Assembly (NCBI RefSeq): GCF_008275125.1
Contig: NZ_CP043473.1
Span: 3,968,001 to 4,032,000, forward strand
Direction: 5' to 3'
DNA from: Chromobacterium paludis
Lineage (GTDB): Bacteria; Pseudomonadota; Gammaproteobacteria; Burkholderiales; Chromobacteriaceae
DNA length: 64,000 bases
The position numbers were made by a program, and so were the translations under genes. Of this stretch, positions 40,293 through 48,309 are shown piece after piece. The notes under the pieces were generated by a model, which saw only the letters and a program-made list of their open reading frames with translations, searched no databases and was not told the origin of the DNA. Position 1 is the first letter of the stretch, and every line of letters starts with the position of its first letter.

Positions 40293-41054
40293 ATGGCATT
40301 CGAGCGTGATCTCGACGACGCGGCGCTGCTGCGTTACAGCCGGCACATTCTGCTGCCGGAGATAGACATTGATGGCCAGCGCCGGCTGCTGGCGGCGCGC
40401 GCGCTGATCGTCGGCGCCGGCGGTCTGGGTTCGCCGGCAGCCCTGTACCTGGCCAGCGCCGGCGTCGGCCATCTGACCATCGTCGATGACGACATGGTGG
40501 AATTGTCCAATTTGCAGCGCCAGATCGCCCACGATACGGCCAGCCTGAAGCAGGGTAAGGCCGAATCCGCCGCGCGGCGTATGCTGGCCCTGAATCCGTC
40601 CATCGAAGTCCGTCCGCTGGCAGAGCGTTTGTCGGGGGCGCGTTTGGTCGAGGAAGTGGCGGCGCACGATCTGGTGCTGGACTGCTCGGACAACTTCGCC
40701 ACCCGCCACGCGGTCAATCGCGCCTGCGTGGCGGCGCGCGTGCCGCTGGTATCCGGCGCGGCGGTGCGCTTCTCCGGCCAACTGGCGGTATTCGACAGCC
40801 GCGACGCCGCCTCGCCGTGCTATCACTGCCTGTTTCCGGATGAGGGCGAGGCGAATGACGGCCCGTGCGCGACGTTTGGCGTGCTGTCGCCGCTGGTGGG
40901 GGTGATCGGCAGCCTGCAGGCGGTGGAGGCGGTCAAGCTGCTGGCCGGCGTGCCGCCGGTCTTGGGGCGGCTGACCCTGTATGACGCGTTGAATGGCGGC
41001 TTCAAGCAGATACGCGTGCCGCGCGATCCGGCTTGCGCCGTGTGCGGAGCGTAG
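40293..41054 (+). CDS. moeB: MoeB/ThiF/HesA-type adenylyltransferase
   Basis: A 253-residue E1-like enzyme that activates the C-terminus of a sulfur-carrier protein (MoaD or ThiS) with ATP. The P-loop GAGGLGSPAALYLASAG, the NLQRQIAHDT stretch with the Arg finger, DCSDNFATRHAVN, and the zinc Cys pairs (SPCYHCLF; CAVCGA) are present. No rhodanese domain is attached. MoeB is the best single name, but ThiF cannot be excluded. GGAG at 40282 supports the ATG at 40293. The stop codon lies at the edge of an intergenic repeat. Confidence 0.88.
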   Translation: MAFERDLDDAALLRYSRHILLPEIDIDGQRRLLAARALIVGAGGLGSPAALYLASAGVGHLTIVDDDMVELSNLQRQIAHDTASLKQGKAESAARRMLALNPSIEVRPLAERLSGARLVEEVAAHDLVLDCSDNFATRHAVNRACVAARVPLVSGAAVRFSGQLAVFDSRDAASPCYHCLFPDEGEANDGPCATFGVLSPLVGVIGSLQAVEAVKLLAGVPPVLGRLTLYDALNGGFKQIRVPRDPACAVCGA

Positions 41055-41086
41055 GGCGGAAGCCCGGCCTTGCCGGGCGTTCCGCC
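41051..41086. repeat. Palindromic repeat GTAGGGCGGAAG type, copy 1
   Basis: GTA followed by a near-perfect palindrome (41055-41068 with 41072-41086). The first bases form the stop codon of the moeB-like gene. The same element is at 48902-48937, and an altered inverted form at 41111-41177. Confidence 0.8.
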
Positions 41087-41110
41087 TGTGGAGCGTGGAC
41101 GGCGGGTAGT

Positions 41111-41177
41111 GGCGGAACGCCCCTGATTCCCTCGCGCCGCTACGCTTGCCGCGCTCGGTCAGGGGCTTCCGCCCTAC
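41111..41177. repeat. Palindromic repeat of the same family, inverted, with long loop
   Basis: The right arm (41159-41177) is the reverse complement of the GTAGGGCGGAAGCCCC start; the left arm is at 41111-41126. A 32-base loop separates them. It lies just past the stop of the TlpA-like gene (41185). Confidence 0.75.
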
Positions 41178-41184
41178 GGGGGGA

Positions 41185-41670
41185 TTACAGCTGCTGCTCG
41201 ATCAGCTTGCGCACTTCGGGGAAGTTCATCACGCCGACGTAGCGCTTGATGATGTTGCCCTGCTTGTCGATCAGGAAGGTGGTGGGCGCGAGCTGGATGT
41301 CGCCGAAGGCCTTGGCCACGTCGCCCTGGGTGTCCAGCGCGACGAAGAAGGGCAGCTGATACTTGGCGACGAAGCTCTGCACGTAGTTGGGCGGGTCGTA
41401 GCTCATCGCCACCGCCACTACGTTGAGGCCGCGGCCGGCGTAGTCCTGGTGCAGTTTCTTGATCTCCGGCATTTCCTCCACGCAGCCGGGGCAGCTGGTG
41501 GCCCAAAAGTTGACCAGCACCACCTTGCCCTTCAGCGCCGAAGTGCTGGTGCTGACGCCGCTTATCGACGTCAGCTTGACCTCAGGCGCCGGCTGGCGCG
41601 CGAACAGCAGCGAATAAGCGATGCCGGCCACCACCAGCAGGGCCACCAGAATCAGCAAACCTTTCTTCAT
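41185..41670 (-). CDS. TlpA-like membrane-anchored thioredoxin
   Basis: A 161-residue redoxin with one N-terminal membrane anchor (LLILVALLVVAGIAYSLLF). The redox motif is CPGC, in FWATSCPGCVEEMPEIKKL, unlike the CGPC of the other TlpA-like protein in this window; LAPTTFLIDKQGNIIKRYVG carries the cis-Pro. It should act on thiols on the periplasmic side. It is the last gene of a minus-strand run that includes tonB, the unknown gene and the thioesterase. Confidence 0.88.
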   Translation of the reverse strand: MKKGLLILVALLVVAGIAYSLLFARQPAPEVKLTSISGVSTSTSALKGKVVLVNFWATSCPGCVEEMPEIKKLHQDYAGRGLNVVAVAMSYDPPNYVQSFVAKYQLPFFVALDTQGDVAKAFGDIQLAPTTFLIDKQGNIIKRYVGVMNFPEVRKLIEQQL

Positions 41671-41690
41671 CTCGTCTTCCTAATTGCGGC

Positions 41691-42104
41691 TCAGGCCGAC
41701 TTGGCCTGTATCAGTTCCAGCGCGTCGCGCAGCGGGCCTTCCAGCACCACGGCCTTGTTGGCGCGCGGGTCGAACACCACGAAGGTGACGTCGGCCTGGG
41801 CCACCAGGGTGTCGGTGCCGTCCAGCAGCACGCGCTGGTGAATCACCGCGCTGCGGTTGCCGATGGACTTGACGGTGCTTTCGATGACCAGCATTTCGCC
41901 CATGGTGGCCGGACGCGCGTAGTCGATATTGATGTTGACCACGGCCAGGGCCAGGCCGCTTTGCAGGAAGTGCGGCAGGGCGCCGCTGTCTTCGAAGCAG
42001 TTCCAGCGCGCTTCCTCCAGGAACTCCAGATAACGCGCGTTGTTGACGTGGCCGAACAGGTCCAGATGATAGCCGCGGACCTTGATCCGTGTTTCATGCG
42101 CCAT
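41691..42104 (-). CDS. Acyl-CoA thioesterase, YbgC/FcbC type
   Basis: A 137-residue hotdog-fold thioesterase: the motif DLFGHVNNARYLEFLEEARW carries the catalytic residue of the 4-hydroxybenzoyl-CoA thioesterase group. Substrate unknown; family members cleave short or medium acyl-CoA. It is not in the usual tol-pal context. Confidence 0.9.
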   Translation of the reverse strand: MAHETRIKVRGYHLDLFGHVNNARYLEFLEEARWNCFEDSGALPHFLQSGLALAVVNINIDYARPATMGEMLVIESTVKSIGNRSAVIHQRVLLDGTDTLVAQADVTFVVFDPRANKAVVLEGPLRDALELIQAKSA

Positions 42105-42138
42105 GTGTTTTCCCCTCTTTAGGTGTGTTGGCGTGGCT

Positions 42139-42516
42139 TTAGTCGGCGCCGCCGTCCAGGTCCAGCGGCGTGAACGCTTCGCGCGCCAGCGGCTCAGGGA
42201 CCAGATCGGTCAGCACCGAATGGATTTCCACCTTGAACCATTGCTGGAACAGGTTGGGACTGATGTTCTGCGGCCACAGGTCCTCGTCCTCGCACCAGTC
42301 GGCCAGCTCGGCCTCGAACAGCTGGCGGTAGCTTTGCTGGACGAAACGGCGGGCGGCGTCGGCGTCCTCGGCCGGCGGGATCAGCAGCGCGTTGCAGTCG
42401 GCGGCCAGCGCCTCCAGCGTCAGTTGCGGGTCGATGCCGCCGGGCAGGCTTTTCAGCCAGGCGAGAAACGGGGCCTGCGGGCGCAAGAGCGCGAGGCTGC
42501 GGTTGACTTCAAACAT
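42139..42516 (-). CDS. Conserved-looking protein of unknown function
   Basis: A 125-residue acidic, soluble protein with no signal peptide and no membrane segment. It has Trp-rich middle and C-terminal parts (ADWCEDEDLWPQNISPNLF; QQWFKVEIHSVLTDL). I do not recognise a family. It lies 13 bases downstream of the tonB-like gene and 34 bases upstream of the thioesterase on the same strand, so it is probably co-transcribed with both. Confidence 0.6.
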   Translation of the reverse strand: MFEVNRSLALLRPQAPFLAWLKSLPGGIDPQLTLEALAADCNALLIPPAEDADAARRFVQQSYRQLFEAELADWCEDEDLWPQNISPNLFQQWFKVEIHSVLTDLVPEPLAREAFTPLDLDGGAD

Positions 42517-42529
42517 GATGCATCCTTGT

Positions 42530-43366
42530 TCAATGGCTGGACAACAGGTTGTCGCGGGTGAAGACGAATTTCTGGCTGATGCGCAGCGTGGGGAAGCGCG
42601 TCAGCGCGGACGGAAATGGCGCGAACGGCGAGGCCAGTTCTACGATGCGTTGGGCGGCCTGGTCCAGCACCGGCGAGCCGGACGAGCGGGTGACGCGCTG
42701 GCCGCGCAGGCTGCCGTCGGCGGCGATGGTCACCTCCAGCGTCACCGCGCCGTGCAAGCCCTGGCGGCGGGCCTCTTCGGGATAATTCAGGTTGCCGATG
42801 CGCTCCACTTTCATGCGCCAGTCGGCCTGGTAGCGGGCCCAAGGGTAGCCGCGCGCGGCCTCGCCTAGATGATTGCCGGTCTGGCCGCTTTCCTTGTCGT
42901 TGTCGGCGGCCGCGTCGTCGCCGCCGCGCGACAACGCGCCGACCTGGGCCAGCAGGGAGCCGGTGCTGACCTTGGCGGCCGGCGGCGTCGCCGCCATCTG
43001 GCTGGGGGCGGGCGCGTCGCGCGCGATGCGGTTGAGCGGCGCCGCGGTTTGCTCCGCCGGCGCGGGCGCGGCGGTGGGCTTGGGCGGTTCGCTGCGGCTG
43101 AGCAACTGTCGCGGCTCAGGCGTGTTGCCGGCGCCCTGTCTATTGTCTTCCGCCACTCTTTCGGTGAGCGGCGCGGCCGGGGCGGGCGCGTGGCGAGGGC
43201 GCAGGGTGATCTGCAGCGGACTGGGAGGCTGGATGGGGGCGACTGGCGGCGCGAATCCGCCCAGGCTCAGCAGCGCCAAGTGGGCCAGCAGGGATAAGCC
43301 CGCCATCAGCCACAGCGGGCGGTTGTCGGGCACATGGGGGCGGAGAAAGGGCAGACGGTCGGCCAT
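42530..43366 (-). CDS. TonB family energy transducer
   Basis: A 278-residue TonB-like protein: one N-terminal membrane anchor (LWLMAGLSLLAHLALLSLG), a long Pro/Ala-rich spacer that spans the periplasm (about residues 50-180), and a C-terminal TonB domain (LNYPEEARRQGLHGAVTLEV; ADGSLRGQRVTRSSGSPVLD). It would pass proton-motive energy to outer-membrane receptors, but exbB, exbD and a receptor are not adjacent. The ATG at 43366 gives a short basic cytoplasmic start. Confidence 0.88.
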   Translation of the reverse strand: MADRLPFLRPHVPDNRPLWLMAGLSLLAHLALLSLGGFAPPVAPIQPPSPLQITLRPRHAPAPAAPLTERVAEDNRQGAGNTPEPRQLLSRSEPPKPTAAPAPAEQTAAPLNRIARDAPAPSQMAATPPAAKVSTGSLLAQVGALSRGGDDAAADNDKESGQTGNHLGEAARGYPWARYQADWRMKVERIGNLNYPEEARRQGLHGAVTLEVTIAADGSLRGQRVTRSSGSPVLDQAAQRIVELASPFAPFPSALTRFPTLRISQKFVFTRDNLLSSH

Positions 43367-43455
43367 GTCGAGTTTCCGGACTTTGCCGGAGTGTAGCACG
43401 GCCGCGCGCGAAAACGCCGCGCGGGGCGCGGCGGGGCAGGTGGCCGGGAACGGAC

Positions 43456-43923
43456 TTATTTCTCCAGCAGGCTGCGCAGCATCCAGGCCGTTTTCTCATG
43501 CACCTGCAGGCGCTGGGTCAGCAGATCGGCGCTCGGCTCGTCGCTGGCGTGCTCCACCACTTCGAAAATGCCGCGCGCGGTGCGGCAGATGGTTTCATGG
43601 CCTTCCACCAGCTGGCGGATCATGTCTTCGGCCTTGGGCGGCGCGCCGGCGGCTTCCGGGATGGAGGTCAGGCGCGCGTAATCGGCGTAGCTGCCCGGCG
43701 CGTAGTGGCCCAGGGCGCGGATGCGCTCGGCGATGGCGTCCACGGCCAGCGACAGCTCGGTGTACTGGGTCTCGAACATCAGGTGCAGGGTGTTGAACAT
43801 CGGGCCGGTGACGTTCCAGTGGAAATTGTGCGTCTTCAGGTACAGGGTGTAGCTGTCGGCCAGCAGGCGGGACAAGCCCTCGGCGATGTGTTGGCGGTCT
43901 TGTTCGTTGATGCCGATATCCAT
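43456..43923 (-). CDS. dps: Dps ferritin-like DNA-protection protein
   Basis: A 155-residue four-helix protein that stores iron and shields DNA by using peroxide as oxidant. The ferroxidase site residues are in [31 protein letters not shown] sequence near the N-terminus (His35-region and the Asp/Glu further on). There is no extended basic tail. It is a single gene upstream of the tonB-like unit on the minus strand. Confidence 0.93.
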   Translation of the reverse strand: MDIGINEQDRQHIAEGLSRLLADSYTLYLKTHNFHWNVTGPMFNTLHLMFETQYTELSLAVDAIAERIRALGHYAPGSYADYARLTSIPEAAGAPPKAEDMIRQLVEGHETICRTARGIFEVVEHASDEPSADLLTQRLQVHEKTAWMLRSLLEK

Positions 43924-43999
43924 GACGATGCTCCTGTGTGGCGGCCGTGCAGGCTGGCCGCGTTTTGGTCTACACTCCCCGTTTTGTCGGGAAATGGCG

Positions 44000-44296
44000 A
44001 TGAAACCCTGGTTGTCCTGCCAAGCCGGCCGCGTGCGCCTGACGCTGCACGTGCAGCCTGGCGCCAAAAAGACGGAGCCGGCCGGCGAGCATGGCGACTG
44101 CCTGAAAATCCGGCTGGCCGCGCCGCCGGTGGACGGCAAGGCCAATGCCGCGCTGCTGGCCTGGCTGGCGGATCGCTTCGGGGTGGCCAAGCGCGACGTG
44201 TCTTTGCTGTCCGGCGACAAGAACCGGCACAAGGTGGTGGAAATCCAGTGCGATCTGGACGCCGCCGCCGTGCTGGCCTTGTTCGATCTTCACTGA
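44000..44296 (+). CDS. YggU family protein (DUF167)
   Basis: A 98-residue protein of the DUF167/YggU family, recognised by [13 protein letters not shown], the [19 protein letters not shown] stretch and the [14 protein letters not shown] region. Function unknown. An ATG at 43994 is also possible; 44000 fits the ribosome site GTCGGGA better. Its stop overlaps the end of the convergent fxsA gene by 7 bases. Confidence 0.88.
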   Translation: MKPWLSCQAGRVRLTLHVQPGAKKTEPAGEHGDCLKIRLAAPPVDGKANAALLAWLADRFGVAKRDVSLLSGDKNRHKVVEIQCDLDAAAVLALFDLH

Positions 44297-44730
44297 AGCC
44301 GACGGCCGGGCGGCGTTTCCTCGTCCACGCGGTGGTATTCGCCCTCGATGATGTCGCTGCCGGCGGCCGGTTCGCTAGCCGGACCCGCGCCAGGCGTGCG
44401 CAACTGGATGTCCGGGCCCTTCAGCGGTAGCAGCAAGAGGATGGCGGCGAGGTCGCTGAGCAGGCCCGGCAGCAGGAACAGCAGGCCGGCCAGCGCGTAG
44501 CGCAGCGGCCACAGCAGCGAGTACAGCGAAACCTTGTCGCCCTGTCGCATCACGCTGCCCAGCGTCAACAAGGCGCCCAGCTTCTGGTTGCGCAGCATCC
44601 ACAGTCCCAGCAGGGAAGACAGGATGACCAGCAGGAAAACGGCCAAGCCGCCGATGCGGTCGGCCAGCGCCACCAGCGCGGCGATCTCGGCGAAGGGGTA
44701 AATCAGCAACAATAGCGGGAGTGCGCGCAT
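44290..44730 (-). CDS. fxsA: FxsA family membrane protein
   Basis: A 146-residue protein with about four membrane segments (LLLLIYPFAEIAALVALAD; LAVFLLVILSSLLGLWML; then a hydrophobic hairpin around LAGLLFLLPGLLSDLAAILL), the FxsA pattern. Overexpressed FxsA in E. coli alters phage T7 exclusion by F; the native role is not known. Its start codon is one base away from the divergent cutA start. Confidence 0.9.
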   Translation of the reverse strand: MRALPLLLLIYPFAEIAALVALADRIGGLAVFLLVILSSLLGLWMLRNQKLGALLTLGSVMRQGDKVSLYSLLWPLRYALAGLLFLLPGLLSDLAAILLLLPLKGPDIQLRTPGAGPASEPAAGSDIIEGEYHRVDEETPPGRRLQ

Positions 44731-44731
44731 C

Positions 44732-45082
44732 GTGAATTCTTTTCCATCTGACGAATGTGTATTGGTGGTCTGCAATGTTCCGGACGCCGAAACGGCCGAA
44801 CGCATCGCGGAGACCCTGGTGAGCGAGCGGCTGGCCGCTTGCGTCAATATTCTGGCGCCTTGCCGCTCGGTTTATCGCTGGCAGGGCGCGGTGGAGCGGG
44901 CCGACGAGGTGCCGCTGCTGATCAAGACCCGCCGCGATGCCTATGCGAAACTGGAAGCCAGGCTGCTGGCTTTGCACCCCTACGAGGTCCCGGAAATCGT
45001 CGCCTGGCCCTTGGCTCAGGGTTTGCCCGCCTACCTGACATGGGTATCGCAGAGCGTGCTTTCAAGTGGGACGGGCGCTTGA
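44732..45082 (+). CDS. cutA: CutA-like divalent cation tolerance protein
   Basis: A 116-residue CutA1 protein, trimeric in relatives and linked to copper tolerance. The family pattern VLVVCNVPDAETAERIAETL, LAACVNILAPCRSVYRWQG and HPYEVPEIVAWP is complete. The GTG start at 44732 has GGGAG 10 bases upstream, inside the divergent fxsA coding region. It is followed by the tRNA-Lys cluster. Confidence 0.92.
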   Translation: MNSFPSDECVLVVCNVPDAETAERIAETLVSERLAACVNILAPCRSVYRWQGAVERADEVPLLIKTRRDAYAKLEARLLALHPYEVPEIVAWPLAQGLPAYLTWVSQSVLSSGTGA

Positions 45083-45161
45083 GCCGCGTTTTGTTTGCGA
45101 CCGGTCAAGTCGGCCATCGTTCCCGCTTGGCATCGGTTGCGAAAAAATCTGCAATAACGTA

Positions 45162-45190
45162 TTGACGGCGCTGAAGGGTTTCATTATAGT
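45162..45190 (+). promoter_or_regulatory. Sigma70-type promoter of the tRNA-Lys cluster
   Basis: TTGACG (45162-45167) and TATAGT (45185-45190) are separated by 17 bases, nearly consensus. Transcription should start about 8-10 bases before the first tRNA. Confidence 0.8.
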
Positions 45191-45205
45191 TCCGGTCTCT
45201 CGCAT

Positions 45206-45281
45206 GGGTCGTTAGCTCAGCTGGTAGAGCAGCGGACTTTTAATCCGTTGGTCGCAGGTTCGAATCCCGCACGACCCACCA
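45206..45281 (+). tRNA. tRNA-Lys (anticodon TTT), copy 1
   Basis: 76 bases including an encoded CCA. The acceptor stem GGGTCGT/ACGACCC is complete, the D-arm GCTCAGCTGGTAGAGC is intact, the anticodon loop reads CT-TTT-AA and the T-loop TTCGAAT. Identical in sequence to the third gene of the cluster. Confidence 0.97.
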
Positions 45282-45313
45282 AAGCTTGATATAGTGTATT
45301 GCATGTCCCGGAC

Positions 45314-45389
45314 GGGTCGTTAGCTCAGTTGGTAGAGCAGCGGACTCTTAATCCGTAGGTCGAAAGTTCGAGCCTTTCACGACCCACCA
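45314..45389 (+). tRNA. tRNA-Lys (anticodon CTT), copy 1
   Basis: 76 bases with encoded CCA. Same acceptor stem as the TTT genes; the anticodon loop reads CT-CTT-AA and the T-arm differs (GAAAG/CTTTC stem with loop TTCGAGC). Confidence 0.97.
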
Positions 45390-45415
45390 TCCAAGACATG
45401 TGCCGTACGTTGTGC

Positions 45416-45491
45416 GGGTCGTTAGCTCAGCTGGTAGAGCAGCGGACTTTTAATCCGTTGGTCGCAGGTTCGAATCCCGCACGACCCACCA
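45416..45491 (+). tRNA. tRNA-Lys (anticodon TTT), copy 2
   Basis: 76 bases with encoded CCA, same sequence as the gene at 45206-45281. The spacer before it is unrelated to the other spacers. Confidence 0.97.
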
Positions 45492-45519
45492 TCAAGTTTA
45501 TGATGCAGTGTTTCAGGAT

Positions 45520-45595
45520 GGGTCGTTAGCTCAGTTGGTAGAGCAGCGGACTCTTAATCCGTAGGTCGAAAGTTCGAGCCTTTCACGACCCACCA
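45520..45595 (+). tRNA. tRNA-Lys (anticodon CTT), copy 2
   Basis: 76 bases with encoded CCA, identical to the gene at 45314-45389. Confidence 0.97.
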
Positions 45596-45628
45596 CCATC
45601 CTGCTTCTTGGCCGAGATTGTTTTCGCT

Positions 45629-45704
45629 GGGTCGTTAGCTCAGTTGGTAGAGCAGCGGACTCTTAATCCGTAGGTCGAAAGTTCGAGCCTTTCACGACCC
45701 ACCA
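45629..45704 (+). tRNA. tRNA-Lys (anticodon CTT), copy 3
   Basis: 76 bases with encoded CCA, identical to the other CTT genes. It is the last of the cluster, 9 bases before the terminator. Confidence 0.97.
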
Positions 45705-45713
45705 GCATTCCTC

Positions 45714-45750
45714 AAAAAGCCCGGCGTTTCGACGCCGGGCTTTTTGTTTT
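45714..45750 (+). terminator. Terminator of the tRNA-Lys cluster
   Basis: A GC stem (GCCCGGCGT with ACGCCGGGC, loop TTCG) flanked by five A and followed by TTTTTGTTTT. Confidence 0.95.
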
Positions 45751-45829
45751 CCGCGTTCGCGATGTCGCCGGGCGCCGGCTTGCCGCATAATGGCGGGTCT
45801 AGCCCGAATGATTTGGAAAGGGGAGCATG

Positions 45830-46159
45830 ATGCGTAAATTCATGAAATGCGGATGGCTGCTGGCGGGGCTGTGGTGCGGCGCCGCGCTGGCGCAGACGGC
45901 GGATGAGCAGCTGCTGTCGGCGCAAATGGCTTTCCAGCAGGCGCAAAACCAGCAGCAGCAGGCCGACAAGCGGGTCAAGGCCGCGCAGGACGCCAAGACG
46001 CTGGCAGAGCAGAAGCTGGCCGGCGCCCAGGCCGACCTGGAGCGGGCCAATCAGGAACTGGGCAATGCCACGGCGGCGGCCGGCGCCGCGCAGCAGGCCA
46101 TGCAGCAAGCCACGCAGGTCCTGCAGCAGGCCTGGCAGCGCAAGGACGGCGGCCAGTAG
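45830..46159 (+). CDS. Small exported coiled-coil protein, Gln/Ala-rich
   Basis: A 109-residue protein with a signal peptide (GWLLAGLWCGAALAQTAD) and a mature part that is one long helix rich in Gln, Ala and Lys (AQMAFQQAQNQQQQADKRV onward), probably a coiled coil. No family recognised; it resembles small envelope lipoprotein-like spacers but has no lipobox. The ATG at 45827 is in frame, but the GGGGAG site favours 45830. It converges on a second coiled-coil exported protein (46226-46813). Confidence 0.65.
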   Translation: MRKFMKCGWLLAGLWCGAALAQTADEQLLSAQMAFQQAQNQQQQADKRVKAAQDAKTLAEQKLAGAQADLERANQELGNATAAAGAAQQAMQQATQVLQQAWQRKDGGQ

Positions 46160-46225
46160 CACAACCCTCCTGCCGCGGCCCGGCTTGCCTCAAGCATGAA
46201 ACTAATTTTGTTGGCCGATCCAAGC

Positions 46226-46813
46226 TTACTGGCCTATCAACTGACGATAGCGCTGCAGGTCCTGCTGCATTTTCTGGCGGTAAGCCGCGATCTCGGCGCG
46301 TTTGGCCGCCAGCAGAGCTTGCTGTGCCTTCTGTTCCTGCTGCAGCACTTGTTGGTTGTGGATGGTGTTGGCCGGCGGCGGCTGGCGCAACTTGCGGCTT
46401 TGCTCCAGGTCGCGTTGCAGGTCTCGCTGCTGGAGGGCCAGTCCCTGCGCGCGCAGTTCCAGCGCATGATAGGCCGACTGCAGCACGGCGAGCTGTTTCT
46501 CGCGGTCGGCCTGCAGCTCGGCCAGCGTCGAGTAGCCCTGGGTCAGCGCCTGGTCGTGGCGGATGGCCTCCAGCCTTTTTTGCTGCGCCTGGCGCGCGGC
46601 CGCGGCGGAAGCCTCGCGGCTGAGCCGTTGCGCCTCCGTCTCCGCCGGTTTCTTCATCGCGCCCTGTTTGCTCAGCTCCGCCACGCCGCGGCTCTGGTTT
46701 TGCTGAGGCGGCGCGTCGCTGTAATGCGTCTTGCCGGAGTCATCCACCCATTTGTACACGCCGGCGTGGGCCAGCGAACACAATAGCAGCAGCGATCCGG
46801 CCAGCGCTTTCAT
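46226..46813 (-). CDS. DUF4124 exported coiled-coil protein
   Basis: A 195-residue protein with a signal peptide ([17 protein letters not shown]) followed by a DUF4124 domain (GVYKWVDDSGKTHYSDAPP, residues 18-36) and a long charged Gln/Arg-rich helix to the end. DUF4124 is common in exported proteins of proteobacteria and has no known function. Its start overlaps the pyrE stop, so it is probably translated from the pyrE transcript. Confidence 0.8.
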   Translation of the reverse strand: MKALAGSLLLLCSLAHAGVYKWVDDSGKTHYSDAPPQQNQSRGVAELSKQGAMKKPAETEAQRLSREASAAAARQAQQKRLEAIRHDQALTQGYSTLAELQADREKQLAVLQSAYHALELRAQGLALQQRDLQRDLEQSRKLRQPPPANTIHNQQVLQQEQKAQQALLAAKRAEIAAYRQKMQQDLQRYRQLIGQ

Positions 46814-47457
46814 CAGTAATCGACTCCGTATTGGGCGCGATAGGCGCGTACCGCGTCGAGGTGGGCGGCCATTTCCGGATGGTTTTCCAGATAGCCCAGC
46901 AGGTCCTTCAGCGTGGCGATGGCCACTACCGGCAGGCCGTGTTGCTTGGCCACTTCCTGGACGGCGGACAGTTCGCCCTGGCCGCGCTCCATGCGGTCCA
47001 GCGCGATGGCCACGCCGGCCGGCGTGGCGCCGGCGGCGCGTATCATTTCCACGGATTCGCGCACCGAGGTGCCGGCCGAGATCACGTCGTCTATGATCAG
47101 CACTTTGCCCTTGAGCGGCGCGCCCACCAGGGTGCCGCCTTCGCCGTGGTCCTTGGCTTCCTTGCGGTTGTAAGCGAAGGGCACGTTGCGGCCCCGCTCG
47201 GCCAATGCCATGCCGGCGGCGGCGGCCAGGATGATGCCCTTGTAGGCGGGGCCGAACAGCATGTCGAACTCGACGCCGCTCTGCTGGATGGATTGGGCGT
47301 AGAAGCGCGACAGCTTCAGCGTGGACTCGCCGTCATTAAACAGGCCGGTATTGAAGAAGTAAGGGGATTGGCGACCCGCCTTGGTGATGAACTCGCCAAA
47401 CTTCAAAACCTGCTTGTCGAGCGCAAAACGAATAAACTCTTGACGGAAATCGCTCAT
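46813..47457 (-). CDS. pyrE: Orotate phosphoribosyltransferase
   Basis: Fifth step of UMP synthesis: joins orotate to PRPP. The 214-residue enzyme has the [22 protein letters not shown] loop, with [20 protein letters not shown] around residues 85-105, and the PRPP motif [17 protein letters not shown]. It is divergent from xth. Confidence 0.97.
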   Translation of the reverse strand: MSDFRQEFIRFALDKQVLKFGEFITKAGRQSPYFFNTGLFNDGESTLKLSRFYAQSIQQSGVEFDMLFGPAYKGIILAAAAGMALAERGRNVPFAYNRKEAKDHGEGGTLVGAPLKGKVLIIDDVISAGTSVRESVEMIRAAGATPAGVAIALDRMERGQGELSAVQEVAKQHGLPVVAIATLKDLLGYLENHPEMAAHLDAVRAYRAQYGVDY

Positions 47458-47532
47458 CTTTACTCCTTGATGAAATCGTTAACTGTTTGAATGGCGGCTT
47501 AAATCGCCGCAAGCATACCACGGGAGACACCC

Positions 47533-48309
47533 TTGCTTCGAATCGTTTCCGCCAACCTGAACGGCATCCGCTCCGCGGACAAGAAAGGCTTTTTCGACTG
47601 GCTGGCCACCATCCGCGCCGACTTCGTCTGCGTGCAGGAGTTGAAGGCGCAGGCCGGCGATCTGTCCGAGCGCATGCGCGCGCCGGATGGCCTGACCGGT
47701 TATTTCCACTACGCGGAGAAGAAGGGCTATAGCGGCGTCGGCCTGTATACCCGCCATCAGCCGGATGCGGTGGTGGAAGGGCTGGGCGTGGACTGGATAG
47801 ACGCCGAGGGGCGCTTTTTGCAGCTGGATTTCGGCAATCTGTCCGTGGTCTCGCTGTACCTGCCGTCCGGCTCCAGCAGCGACGAGCGCCAACAAGTGAA
47901 ATTCGACTTCCTTGACGTGTTCATGCCGCATCTGGAAACGCTGCGCGCCGCCGGCCGCGACATCGTGATCTGCGGCGACTGGAACATCGCGCACAACGAG
48001 ATCGACCTGAAAAACTGGAAGGGCAATCTGAAGAATTCCGGTTTCCTGCCGGAGGAGCGCGCCTGGATGACGGATCTGCTGGGCCGCGTGGGTTGGCGCG
48101 ACGTGTGGCGCAATCTCTACCCGGACGCGCCGGGCTACACCTGGTGGAGCAACCGCGGCCAGGCTTACGCCAAGGACGTGGGTTGGCGCATTGATTACCA
48201 CATCGTCACGCCGTCCTTGATGGAGCTGGCTGAATCCGCCAGCGTTTACAAGGACGAGAAGTTCTCCGACCACGCGCCGCTGATCGTCGATTACCGCCGG
48301 CCGCTGTGA
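47533..48309 (+). CDS. xth: Exodeoxyribonuclease III
   Basis: An AP endonuclease and 3' exonuclease of the ExoIII type for base-excision repair. The 258-residue protein has SANLNGIRSADKKGFFDWL, the catalytic LKAQ/QELKAQ Glu near residue 34, ICGDWNIAHNEIDLKN and the C-terminal FSDHAPLIVDY. The start is a TTG with GGGAG 6 bases upstream; no ATG fits the N-terminus. The stop overlaps the next start (TGATG). Confidence 0.95.
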   Translation: MLRIVSANLNGIRSADKKGFFDWLATIRADFVCVQELKAQAGDLSERMRAPDGLTGYFHYAEKKGYSGVGLYTRHQPDAVVEGLGVDWIDAEGRFLQLDFGNLSVVSLYLPSGSSSDERQQVKFDFLDVFMPHLETLRAAGRDIVICGDWNIAHNEIDLKNWKGNLKNSGFLPEERAWMTDLLGRVGWRDVWRNLYPDAPGYTWWSNRGQAYAKDVGWRIDYHIVTPSLMELAESASVYKDEKFSDHAPLIVDYRRPL

